This document shows, piece by piece, positions 25,056-36,214 of a stretch of DNA of 64,000 nucleotides (within the stretch, counting starts at the first letter, position 1; every line of letters begins with the position of its first letter). The notes beneath the pieces are model-generated. The model did no database searches. It saw nothing but the letters and a program-made list of their open reading frames with translations, and had not been told where the DNA came from. The DNA is from Hyperoplus lanceolatus (taxonomy: Eukaryota; Chordata; Actinopteri; Uranoscopiformes; Ammodytidae): assembly GCA_026929865.2 (NCBI GenBank), contig CM049395.1:30188001-30252000 (forward strand). The letters run 5' to 3'. Made by a program: the position numbers and the translations under genes.

Positions 25056-25213
25056 TAGAAGATTAGCCTATTACATTATCTGCCACTTTATTACAGCACA
25101 GACACCCGACAATGGTTAATTAGCTGATATTAGATAATTTCCCACGGCACACCTGACGATCTGTCAAGGCACACTAGTGTGCCGCGGCACACTGGTTGAA
25201 AATCACTGCCATA

Positions 25214-25282
25214 ATGGAGCCAGAGAGAAAAAGAAAAGTTTCCGCCGTGTGGGACCATTTTGATCTTATATCCACAAATAAG
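25214..25282 (+). pseudogene. hAT transposase first-exon remnant with BED finger start
   Basis: An ATG opens MEPERKRKVSAVWDHFDLIS then TNK, 23 codons, followed at once by gtattt, a possible splice donor. SAVWDHF is the usual opening of a BED zinc finger in hAT transposases. It belongs to the second-level element, and the third-level element inserted immediately upstream of its start codon. No further transposase exon was identified. Confidence 0.6.
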
Positions 25283-26099
25283 GTATTTGTTTTTATTTCC
25301 TTGTAATCTCATATGGTTCTTCCCAGCTCCCACTTGATTTATCAGAACTCAACACCCCAACTTTCACTACAATATCAAATATATTCAAACTTTGATTAAG
25401 ATATGAAATATTACAATATAAAATACAATAAGTTAAATTATATTATTGTATAGCGAGTCTTAAATCAGTATGTCAGTTGAGTCTGTCATTGGGTTGCCGG
25501 TAATGATTTTTAAGATCCAGCAGGTGTCAGTATTGAGCAGCACAGTGACACAGTACCGACACAGTATCAATACAGTTTGGTAATGTATCGGAACGCTTCA
25601 CGAGGCCTCATCTACCCATCACTACTAAACACTATTCTAGCCAGTCGAGAAGTCACGTGTTCAAAGCGGTCTACCCTTCCGTAACTTTGTGACGTCGCAT
25701 GTAACTTTGTGAAGTCACCACGCGGATGTTTCCATGTATGGTAATGCTGTCACTTCCCTGTTCGCGTCTGCCTCGCGCCCTTATAGGTCCATGCTCGCGC
25801 TTCCCGCCACTGAAAGTGTTCCGGAAGGAAGGTAACCAATCACAACGGAGTGGGGTTTGCAGGAGGGGGGGGGAGCGGAGATGGCCGAAGCACACACACT
25901 CAAGTGTTGACAGGACGTGCTGGATCGCCAAAATAAGAGAAAGATCTTCCCGAAAATCTACATAGTTTTTTGTGATGTGCTTCGTGTCAGGTTGCTCTAT
26001 AGCAGTGTAAAACAAGAAATTAAGACCAGAAAAGTAGTATAATATGTCCTCTCTAAGCAGTGTTTACTCACGTTCGTCAGCTGGTTTGTTTCTTTTTCT

Positions 26100-26625
26100 T
26101 CTTGTCAGCTGTTATAGTTCTGCCTTTACGCATGGCGGGTGGAGACGAACCCAAAACATACAGCGGAACTCGGCGGTGATAAGGAAACAATAGTCTAAAC
26201 TTAAGTTTAACAATAAACGTCATAAAGACACACTTAAAATAACGATCTCTGCCCATACAAAAAGCACTGCCTTGGATAACTTGATGGAGCGATCGATGTG
26301 CAAAAATCATCCGGCACACGTGTCTGATGACGGGCCGTTGTATTAATAATAAACAGCGGGCGGACTTATAAAAAAGGAAGAGAGATAAAAGGGCGAGAGC
26401 CTTTTTTTCCTCCCTTCAGCTGTTCAATGCACCCTGTACGCACGGTGGTTGAGACGAACCCTACACTAAAGTTAAACATGAAACTTTGTAACTACACACT
26501 TAAAATAACGATCTCTGCCCATACAAAAAAAAGACTTGGATTACTTGAGGAGCGACCGATATGCAAATGTGTCTGATGACGGGCTGTTAAATTAATAATA
26601 AACAGTGCGCTGCACATTAGAACAG
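26100..26625. repeat. Imperfect direct duplication inside the outer hAT
   Basis: Segments at about 26105-26365 and 26415-26612 share an ordered series of matches: gtcagctgtt/ttcagctgtt, gacgaaccc, cacttaaaataacgatctct, gcccatacaaaaa, gtctgatgacgggc and aattaataataaacag. This is a tandem duplication of about 260-310 bp that has since diverged. Confidence 0.75.
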
Positions 26626-28068
26626 CATGTAGGCCTACATAAAATATCTCGTATCCTTCCTGAGAGGGCATACATGATATTTTTTCAGTTTTTTCAAGTT
26701 GATAGTTGGTCTTATCTTTACAGAAGACTTCTTTGTATTTTTTATGTCAGTTGAATTTTGTTTCAAGTTGAATGCAAATGAGCACAGTTCATATTCCAAA
26801 AGGCACAAGCTCTTCCTTGACTGTTTTCAGTCTGTGTTTTTAGTTTAGGGAACATAATGGCATTTGGGCTTAAAAAGGCAAACCTTTTTTTTTGTCTGGA
26901 CCAATTAATGTGAAAATTGACAATTTCCTAATCCTAAAGTACTCTTGATAATCTTTGCACACTAGAAACACTTCTGATCAGATATTGAAGCAGGTTAATA
27001 CAAATAAACAAATGTGTACTTGTTTTCTCACACAATGAGAATCGATAAGGAATCGGATCGATAAGCAGAATCGGAATCAGAATCAGAATCGTTAAATTCT
27101 CATCAATTCCCATCCCTAATGGTAGATAATATACCAAAGCCAGATTCCTCTGTAGTTTGATACATCCATCAAGCCTTAAAATGCCTCAGTGGAGGGTTGA
27201 CATGCCTCTGCTTTAGATCCTAACGTGATAGATGGGGCTGATCTATAGCTGCCCCACTTTCAGTAAAGAACAAGTGGTACGCTGGCTGAATGTTACTGAC
27301 AAGGTTATTGCAGACCAGGTTAGCACTGATTAATCAAACATTAATTTGTTGGAAAGGCAAAGGCAACAGGCATGACATATAACCTATGCTCTACAACATT
27401 GGCTAATTTGATGTGACGAAGGTCCGTATTACTTATTAAAAAATGACAGTTTCATATAAAACAAACATGGAAAATATAAAAAAGAAGACAGAATTGAACA
27501 CCTGATTAACATCGATGCTGAAATGTCTTTTGACCTTAAAATCAATGAATCAGAATGTATTTGGTAAAAGTAAAAGTAAAGTTAAATCAACTGGATAGGT
27601 TTGTGTTCTATTCCAAAAGTCTAAAGTCTGCTGTTTTATTGCCACACAACCATTGCCAGCAAGGGTTTAGTGTGAAACCCATATACGATAAGGTACTTGA
27701 TATCTCAAGTATCCAATACACACATGCTACAGAGATTCAGCATGCTGCTCCTTTCAAGGGAACTGTAGCTTTGCAAGGGACACCGTTACCACTTTACCAG
27801 TCGCTATAGATTTCTTACAGTTTTGAATTAGCTGTGCAGTACCATCCTCATCATCCGTTTTCAGGGCCCAGTGGAAATGACGACCTCATCCGTCACTCTG
27901 TCACTTGTGCCTGACTAGTTACTCGATCCCACCCGCTAAGCCCTGTACTGCATGGTCTCAGGCTCCCTCACTGAGAATAGCCTGTCACACATAGATTTGT
28001 CACACATCGCAGCTGCGTGCACTGGGAGATCCTCAGAGTGAGTGGGAGATCGAGCAAGCATCCCCCTC

Positions 28069-28110
<42 letters not shown>

Positions 28111-28402
28111 GGAAACATTACATTTGCTTACCATGAAGAAGCGTGCTTTTTCATTTATGTAGTTCAAAGTAACAATTTTTTTCCGGGGAAGAAAAAATTC
28201 TGGAATATATTGTATATTAATGCAGCGTGTTGAAAAATTCAAGAGAAATCTGTACTGGCGGGAAAGAGTCTTCATTAGAGACCCCCAAGTGCTTTTTTTT
28301 CATGGAAATGCTGTGTTTTTTATTTATGTGAAGATAAAGGTCAACTGTAGAGGGAGGGAGCAGAGAGTTACTACTCAAGCCAACTCTGCTTTAATAATAC
28401 AC

Positions 28403-28440
<38 letters not shown>

Positions 28441-29283
28441 ACACACTCTCTTCCTCCTGACTATTTGTTCTCCAGGAATGAGAGCAGATTATGTAATGCT
28501 GCTGGGTCTTCCCTTGGGGGGGGGGGGGGTGTGTGCATGTGAAACATAACAGTGGGAAATGAACCTGACTATTTTTACACAATGATCCTGACTTGAGGCA
28601 TACTGTAACACCCCACGAGCTCTGTTGAAACAACCAAAAAACAACTGTCAGCAGCAACATGACTACAGGTAGCCTGATCTGGGTCACTGACAGTGAAACA
28701 ACCTCTCCAGCCAGCGCAGGAGCAAGTCCCTTTACTGCCTCCTGGTGGACACACAAAGAACATTCTGCTTTGTGTGACCATCACAATTTCAGAAGTAAAA
28801 TCAACTAAGAGAAGGAGATTTTTTTTTTGCTTTTTAAGCTTATTAGCAAACCAACGTACCCAGACAGATTTTGATCAAACGCTAACAAAATACTAAAATG
28901 ATACTGTATACAGAATACATAAAGATATATAAGAAGATGAAGATTATACATGTAACCAAAGAATATCATGAGACATGCTGAGGACTTCAAATCAACAAAT
29001 TTTAATTTAGTCAAAAACTCTTTTGAATCTGAAACATTTGAGAATGAAAGTCCTTTTGAAATAGTAGTTTGAGGATTACAGGCCACGTAAACAGTGACAT
29101 TTGGATCTCGATGGTTGGTGGTAAAACATTTATAGTTACATAACATGTAGGATTGCATGATATTGAGCAGTGTTTGATATGTTTGTCCTACTTTATAAAC
29201 TGTAAGTACACAAAAAGTATTAAAAACATAAATTACAGCCTCTAATTTACCGCTGAAGAAGCAGTCTCCAACAAAGAGCTTAA

Positions 29284-30894
29284 AGAGCAACTTGCAGGTT
29301 AGAGACCCCAGTTAAACAGCATATAGGGAAAAAGTTCAACTACTCGATTTAAAAAAAAATATTTAAAAATATACATCACAGTGGCTTCTGGAGCTATTTT
29401 TGTGCCAGAATTGTTCATCCGCATCTAAAAAAAAAGGTACAAGGCCGTGACGTCACGGGAGGGACTGCGGTCCATTCGAACAATAGAAATAAATGCGTTT
29501 TAGTGATATTTTGGACACTTGTAAAAATATATTCATGTGGATATGACGGGACACACACTTATAATTGTGATCCGTATATGTCTAAGAGAACAGGACAAGT
29601 CAAGGATCAGAAAATAAAACTAAATAATAACAGAAATATGGACGGGAGTGATGGCAAGTTTACAGGCTGACTGTGACTTACTACTGAGCGTTAGCTAAGG
29701 ATATGCTGTGTCAGACTACCACAGGCCTACACTGTGATCACGTTGTAAATGGTTGCTATTGTTTCAGCAGTAAGTGAACTAGTGTTGTGTAGGTTATCTA
29801 ACACTGACAGGAGTAGCCTATTGATACCTGTTATGAAACTATAGTCTCGGACTAATTGTAACTCCACATGCTGCTGCTCTAACGTTACCGCACGGGAGAG
29901 AGAGCGGGCGCCGGGCGGGCGAGCGAGCGAGAGAAAGAGAGCGAGTGATTTATCAGATTTGTTCTACAATAGAATAGAATAAAAGCATTGAGGATCAAAT
30001 TAAAGTAAATACAACATACAGTAAATTGATTATGACTATGGGTACCCTATGACTTGTTAGCTAGTGGTTATGCTGCCAGCAATACATTATAACCACACGT
30101 TGCTTCTCTCACCATTGAAATTAGTATGCCGACTAACTTTGGAAGTTTAAAAACATTAGCAAACAAGACTTACAGATCATAGTTTCTGTGGGATGAATTT
30201 CTGACGGCTCCGTGTCCGGTCGACCCTAGCTAGGTCCTAGGTCTGTGTCCCACCGTGTGTCCGTGACCGTCAGTCCAGCTGCGGCTCGGGACAGAGATTG
30301 TGAAGCAGCTCAGCTGTTTATTAAACCACGCAGGTCAGGTGTATGGGTATCCCCTCCTCAACTTCACCGTGTCGCATAATAAGCCTCCTGTCCTGTCTAA
30401 AATGATCACCGTGTGTTTCGTGAGGGAGGGAGGCGGCTGCGGCAGCGATGTAGTCCCGTCTCTTCACGTCTAAACACACCCGGTGACTACAGCTAGCTAG
30501 CGCGGCTTACAGTATGTACTGTTAAAGACACCGTGGACTACTTTTCCTCAAAGGCTGGAGTACACAATAGCCTACTTCTCCATTATTTTAAAAATGCAAT
30601 GTAAAACTACTAGAACAAAAAGGCACACACTAAATGACAACAGTTAAATTCACTACTACCTACTACTGTGCATTGGTTGAGGCTGTTAGGTTCGGTCAGG
30701 TTCTCACGACTCCCTCCCGTGACGTATTCGAATGCTGTGAACTTTTTAGCAGCGCAAAAACGCCACTTTTCTCTCAGAATTTACATATTTGTGTTTTGAA
30801 AAACGTATAAAATCCTTCATAGTCTTTTTGAATGGGCATGTCCAGAGTAGGTTATGAATCAATCTCGTTTTTTTTAAAACCTGCAAGTTGCTCT
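29284..30894. mobile_element. TTAA-flanked DNA element, copy A, 1611 bp
   Basis: The left end reads agagcaacttgcaggtt and the right end is its exact reverse complement, with TTAA outside both (29280-29283, 30895-30898). The interior shares long stretches with the element at 36215-40193, for example gttagctagtgg, tatgctgcc, aacaagacttacag and gtctcttcacgtctaaaca. GC-rich gag/gcgagc runs occur mid-element. No transposase seen. Confidence 0.85.
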
Positions 30895-30898
30895 TTAA

Positions 30899-31155
30899 AG
30901 CTGGGGTGGAGGATTTGGGGAGAAAATGGCAGTTGGGATAGAGATTCGAATTCAAATACCTCAACCGCTCCACTTGTTCTCTTTGGTCCCTCCCCTATGG
31001 TCCCTCCCTGACATGCTCTACACCAACAAAGTCGTGCCAAAGTGAATGGACAGTCCCAACAGCCAATAAGAACAGAGAATCGGAGCCTCGCTCTGATTGG
31101 TCAAAGTGTACAGCTCATGTTAATTTTGACCAATCAGAAATCACATACCCCAGCT
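30899..31155. mobile_element. TTAA-flanked MITE, 257 bp, abutting copy A
   Basis: The ends are agctggggt and its reverse complement accccagct-like sequence, with TTAA at 30895-30898 and 31156-31159. The left TTAA is the same one that closes copy A, so one element inserted exactly at the flank of the other. The interior contains gctctgattggtcaaa and its inverse-like ttttgaccaatcagaaa. Confidence 0.82.
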
Positions 31156-31695
31156 TTAAGTCAGATATTATTTATTTATTTATTACAATTTGAGCTATTT
31201 TTGTATGGCATAGGCAGTTCCATTTGATACAAAATCATCACACCTCACTGCTGAACATACTTTGAGCGAGATGCTTGGAAAATTGTCATGACCAATAGCC
31301 TTGCATTGACAACATGATAAATCCTGATTGGTTTACTCTATGGCTTGTGGCCCCTTTCAAATTAGGCAAAGTCTCCATTTAATTTCAGGTAGTGAGTTGA
31401 ATATAGTTCAACTAGTATGTTTCTTTTTAAGATACATGTAATTGTATAGGTATCCAGGATTTCACACAGAGAAAAGTTAGGTAAAAAATATTATGACTAG
31501 CACTAGCAGTAGTAATAGTATAGTAATATCACTGATTCCCAGGTTAGGGTTGTGGATAATATGAGATCACCATTGCTGCTGTAAGCAACAGACCAAGCAA
31601 CAGCTTCAACTCTCTCCTCTTCAACGAATCAACAAGAAAACATGTGACTTTGCATGTGTGCACACCATTGTGTCATGTGTGAATCCTAACATGGA

Positions 31696-31698
<3 letters not shown>

Positions 31699-31781
<83 letters not shown>
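31699..31781. repeat. (GT)n microsatellite
   Basis: About 41 uninterrupted GT units, 395 bases upstream of the exon at 32176. Confidence 0.97.
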
Positions 31782-31782
<1 letters not shown>

Positions 31783-32175
31783 CCTAGATTACTATATTCC
31801 GGGCTACAAATGATTAAAGTCATAAAGTTCAAACTCAGTGACGTTGCAAATAGGAGCAGAGTACTGACATTATTGTTATTAAGTTCTTGTACTTGATGAG
31901 TACAATTGATGAAATTGCTTTCACTTCAGTAATGGATTTGAAGTATTATTCTCCTCTTGTTATTATCATATAAGGTATTCTGTGGGTAAAGCTTGCATAT
32001 GTATAGACAGATCTGTGAAATTGCTGAATGATGGGGATATGGTGTAATTTTATTGAAAATATCGGTTACTCAGAATAAATGTGCTTTTACGTCCTCTTTA
32101 ATTAACATGTAGAGATGAAGTATATTGTAATTTTTCCTCATCTCCGTCTCTCTGCTTATCTCTCTCTCTCTGCAG

Positions 32176-32242
32176 GTGGCCATTATTGCTGGGAACTTTG
32201 AGCTGGCTGAGCTTGTCAAGAACCACAAAGACACAGATATCG
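32176..32242 (+). CDS. shank2: SHANK2 exon: last ankyrin repeat (VAIIAGNFELAELVKNHKDTDI)
   Basis: This 67 nt exon follows tctctgcag and precedes gtaagt; it enters in phase 0 and leaves in phase 1. It encodes VAIIAGNFELAELVKNHKDT then DI, with g left over. The human sequence is VAIIAGNFELAEYIKNHKETDI, followed by VPFREAPAYSNRRR. It completes the ankyrin block. The leftover g should pair with a following exon starting t-n to give Val. No such exon occurs before the end of the window. The internal first exon at 52737 ends in the same phase, so both splice onto the same downstream exon. Confidence 0.95.
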
Positions 32243-33115
32243 GTAAGTAGCAAAGCACCAGCGCCTCTTTTCTTCTCCTCTATCCATCCATTCATCTCTC
32301 TCACCTGTTTGTCCCTCAGCCACCCAGCGCACATTCCTGAATGTCCCCCAAGGATAAATTTCAAATCCTTCCACCGTTTTATCCTCCTAAATGACCTCGT
32401 GGTATAATCCCCTCTTCGGGATTACGATAGCGTTGGCCGCAGGATGAAAGTTTATGTTTACACCAGGAAAGCCAGCGGCCCCCATTAGGCCTGGAGAAAT
32501 GATCAATGCCTCAGCGTTTCCATTAGTGGGGAGCTGATCTGAAGACTAGAATGGGTTTGAGAAGTGTAGACAACTCGCCAGGACTTGAACGGTTGGTTAC
32601 AGTCATGAGTTTACACCCAAAACAATCAGAGTTATTTCCCAGTAATGCAGAGCTACAAAAATGTAATTTTATTTATTTTGGTGATTCGTTTTTTCTTCTT
32701 TTTATTTTCCTTTATTTTTGTATGCCGTACTGTCAACTATAATCATAAGCAACTGCTAATGCAATGATATTGAGAGAATGGTTTGCACAGATAGGACTGG
32801 GATGCAGATGTATTGGTAAGGTTGGGGATTCAAGCAACCACATCAAATTATACTTTCATTCTGTGTTATTACCTACTTCATGTCAAAGGTTTACATTTTG
32901 TTAAAGACCCATTTAAATATGCAAGATGGGGTTAGGCCTATACTGTATGAGATTATTTCACTCTGCATCAGTGTGTGTGAGAGAGGGAGTTGAGAACGGG
33001 AAATATTTCTCGGAAGCATACAAAATAAAAATAAAACATTTTTGGAACACATTCCATGTTTTGTTTTGATTTTCCTTTGTCTTGCTTATTGTTACCTTTG
33101 TTGCTTGTTTGCCAC

Positions 33116-33224
<109 letters not shown>

Positions 33225-33464
33225 AGAGAAAGAGTGGTGATGGAAAAAGACTCTGACTTACAGTAACACCTGATCGAGTTGCATTTTAAAATGCTCTATG
33301 TTGCTTACAACTGTACCGATGCTGAAATGAACACAGAGCCCTACTTGGATACAGGCTCAGTTGAGATAGCAGAGAGATAGCCCGGGGATTACCAGGAAAT
33401 GAGAAAAGATGAACAAACAAATTAATATATAAAGGAGGACAGAGAAAGATTGAGGAGGGAATGA

Positions 33465-33495
<31 letters not shown>

Positions 33496-34097
33496 TCTAA
33501 TTTAATCTAAAGACGTAATCCTGCAATTGTTTCCCTCTCTCATGGACACATACTGTACATTGTGGCGACCTGGTGTAGGGCCAAATGGGACACACCGGCG
33601 GGGCAGGATTAACCACCAAAGTGTGCTGCTTTTGCTGTCCATGTCTGGTACACACCCTGTCCTCCTTCCATTCACACCATTTCAACCCCATTTAAAGAAG
33701 TGCTCAGATGTAGCTTTGAACGCTAGCCAGGATTAGCCAATGGTGATCAGATCAGATCGTGTGTCGGCCATCTCCCCCTCGTGTTTGGACCAACTTTATT
33801 CTGTCTATGTCCCTGTGAGCTGTCGCTATGGTGGACTTGGGGGATGAGATTTATTTACTTCTGTTTTTTTCGATTGGCTACCATGGGTTCAGCCTGCTGC
33901 AAAGGTGGGTGCCCCCAACCCTTCCGACCACACACTACCCCATACTCCCATTGACCCCACTATCTCATTTTCTTGACTCACTGGCCAACCTCAAGCACAC
34001 ACTCACAGACTTGCCCAGACCATACCTTCTCTGCAGCTTGTGTTGTATTGAGCATCCTACTGGATAGATCAGCTTTAGCGTGTTTGGTGCTTAAAGT

Positions 34098-34209
<112 letters not shown>

Positions 34210-36214
34210 GTGCTTATTGGTCTTAACACCATAAACCTTCTGGCTTTCACAGTTTTTCTTGTTTGCTCTGTCAGGATGATGTAACAGTACAGCCACACAG
34301 ATTTTCTGTTTTTTATGTGTCACTTTTTATGTAATTTACTACACCCTCAAGGCAAAATTGTAATGGCCAATAGGCCTTTATACACCCTGTGGCCCTGAAA
34401 TAGTGTGTCATACGTGTGATTAGAGTGGTGATTAGATTGACTTCAGTTGTATTTTTGAAATATAAAGCACTAGGGCAAAGTAGCCCTAAAATGAAATAAT
34501 GAAAAATATAGAACAGACACATCTAAAGATTGAATGACACAGATCTCCTTCTGTCTGTATAAACACAGAGCCTCCCGATAATAGTACATCTATATAATGA
34601 CCTTAGTCCACAGTGAGATGTGGGCACATACAGCTTTGGTGGGCAGCAGAAGAATTATACAAGTTCAAGTCTACCTTTAACTGTACAGAAACAATATTAT
34701 TTATTTATCGATAATCATAAACTTAATTGCTAATCATTTTGATAATCGATTAAAATGGTTAATCAAGCAAAATGCCAGAAAAAATGGCACTCTTTTGCAA
34801 TTGTACTACTAAAAAATCCGTATTTGCAGCACAAGCCTTTACTATTTTACTTTATATTGTTTATATGCATATCATTTGTTTAATGTGTGTTTCTTAAAAC
34901 CTATTAGAAGAATTAGAAGTCTCAAAAAACGGAAGGTATTGGTTAACATAATGCAGTCTGCAGCGGTAACTATCAACATTCAGCTGTTTACTACATGTAC
35001 TTTCACATATACAGTAAATGGAAGTCATGTAAGAATAAAAGACGGCACTGCCAACCACAGTGTTGGTGCCTGATAAATTCAGGTTAAATGCCTGACAGGA
35101 ACCAGCGATGAGCAGCAGTGCTTCTTGTTATAATCTTAATTAGGTGATTATGAGTTATTCTGAGACGTGGAAGCTCGTAATCAATCAGCCAGTTATTACA
35201 TGTGTTTGCTCTGAGTTCCTCCTCACCCATAATGGAGAGATGACTGGGGGCGGGACCTGATAAGCCTTTGGCTTCTTCCGTCTCCCTTCGGACAACACAA
35301 AGTATGATGTATGAATATTTGCAAGAGAAAATTGTGTATTGTGTGGAATTGTCCGAAAGAATAATAAATAAAAATGACTAATCCAACTTCAGTTTCAAGT
35401 GCTTGAATACAGTAAATTATCACATCAGTCGGGCATTCAGTGTTACCGCCATTTCTGGGGCTGACGAAACTGCAAAGTAGCTGACAAAGTGATTGCTGGT
35501 GGAGAAAGGGAGGCTTCTCAAGGGCAAGGGCATCCATTTACCTATGTAGCCTGATGGTTCTTCATGCGGTTAATGTGTGTGACGGTGACCTTTTCATACA
35601 GTGGTTAGTAGTCATTCAATGGGCTGCACACAGACACATGTTACAATGGGGTCAAATATAGTGCGCAATACTTAAGGTTAGGAGGCTAGTTACGGTTGAC
35701 TCACCCCCTATTATCAGTAGTGGTAGGAGAAGATAGTTGTAGAAGTAGTCACTGTCAGAATTATTCTGACTGATACTGGACCTTTGTATGTATCCAGGAG
35801 TCAATGTCTGTATTTCACAGTGAAATATCTAATAATATATTGGACGATGTTTCCTTTTCATTAAACATGTGGGCAAGGATCCCTCAAAAGTGTAATTTTA
35901 TCGAGGTATTGAAGCCAATTTTCAACTGCAAAAACAATACAAACATGCATAATGAAAAATAAAACCTCCTGAATGTCCCCAAAAGGAATTAATGATAAGT
36001 ACTACTTCATAAAAGCGGTGTCATATTACTTCCATTCTCACTTTCTTTGTCTAGCTTCTGTTCAGCTTTTGAATTAGTTTAAAATCCAGTTGTTTGTATA
36101 TGCTATAATGTGTTGGAACCTGGACCTGAGAGCCTTTGACCAAAGGCTGTCCCTAGAATCAACCTTGTTGCCGGGGTGAAAGGTCTTACTCCATAGCTGC
36201 CCCAAAAACCTTAA

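Larger units (their letters stand above)
23853..25208. mobile_element. Third-level hAT element, 1356 bp including insertion
   Basis: The left end begins cagagattttcaacc with gccgcggcaca inside. The right end, on the other strand, begins cagtgattttcaaccagtg with the same gccgcggcaca. Flanks are acataatg (23845-23852) and ccataatg (25209-25216), an 8 bp duplication with one mismatch. Without its own insertion it would be about 270 bp, a typical non-autonomous hAT. Confidence 0.85.
23633..25624. mobile_element. Second-level hAT element, 1992 bp including insertions
   Basis: The ends are tagtgatgggt at the left and its reverse complement acccatcacta at the right. The 8 bp ctaaacac is duplicated exactly at 23625-23632 and 25625-25632. 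It lies wholly inside the outer element and is itself interrupted at 23853-25208. A BED-finger exon start (25214) follows directly after the inner insertion. Confidence 0.88.
22963..27118. mobile_element. Outermost hAT element of a four-level nest, 4156 bp including insertions
   Basis: The left end begins tagggatgggaatcgaga and the right end, on the other strand, ttagggatgggaattgatga-like sequence starting at tagggatggg. The 8 bp atggtaga is duplicated exactly at 22955-22962 and 27119-27126. Removing the inner hAT (23633-25624 plus one duplication copy) leaves about 2.16 kb. A BED zinc-finger-like remnant lies near the left end (23133-23258). Confidence 0.88.
15835..32175 (+). other. 16.3 kb SHANK2 intron, rich in transposons
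   Basis: It contains a TTAA-flanked element (16412-17335), tRNA-like repeats (about 17540-17850), the four-level nest (22963-27118), two abutting TTAA elements (29284-31155), CT runs (28074-28107, 28408-28440) and (GT)n (31699-31781). Stretches 17851-22962 and 27119-29279 show no element with clear ends and no exon. An imperfect GT/GC-rich run lies at about 20058-20150. It ends in the acceptor tctctctctctgcag. Confidence 0.75.

Noticed and set aside
28805-29290. 161-codon minus-strand open frame
   Set aside because: AT-rich, no domain or splice context, no resemblance to any family; consistent with chance.
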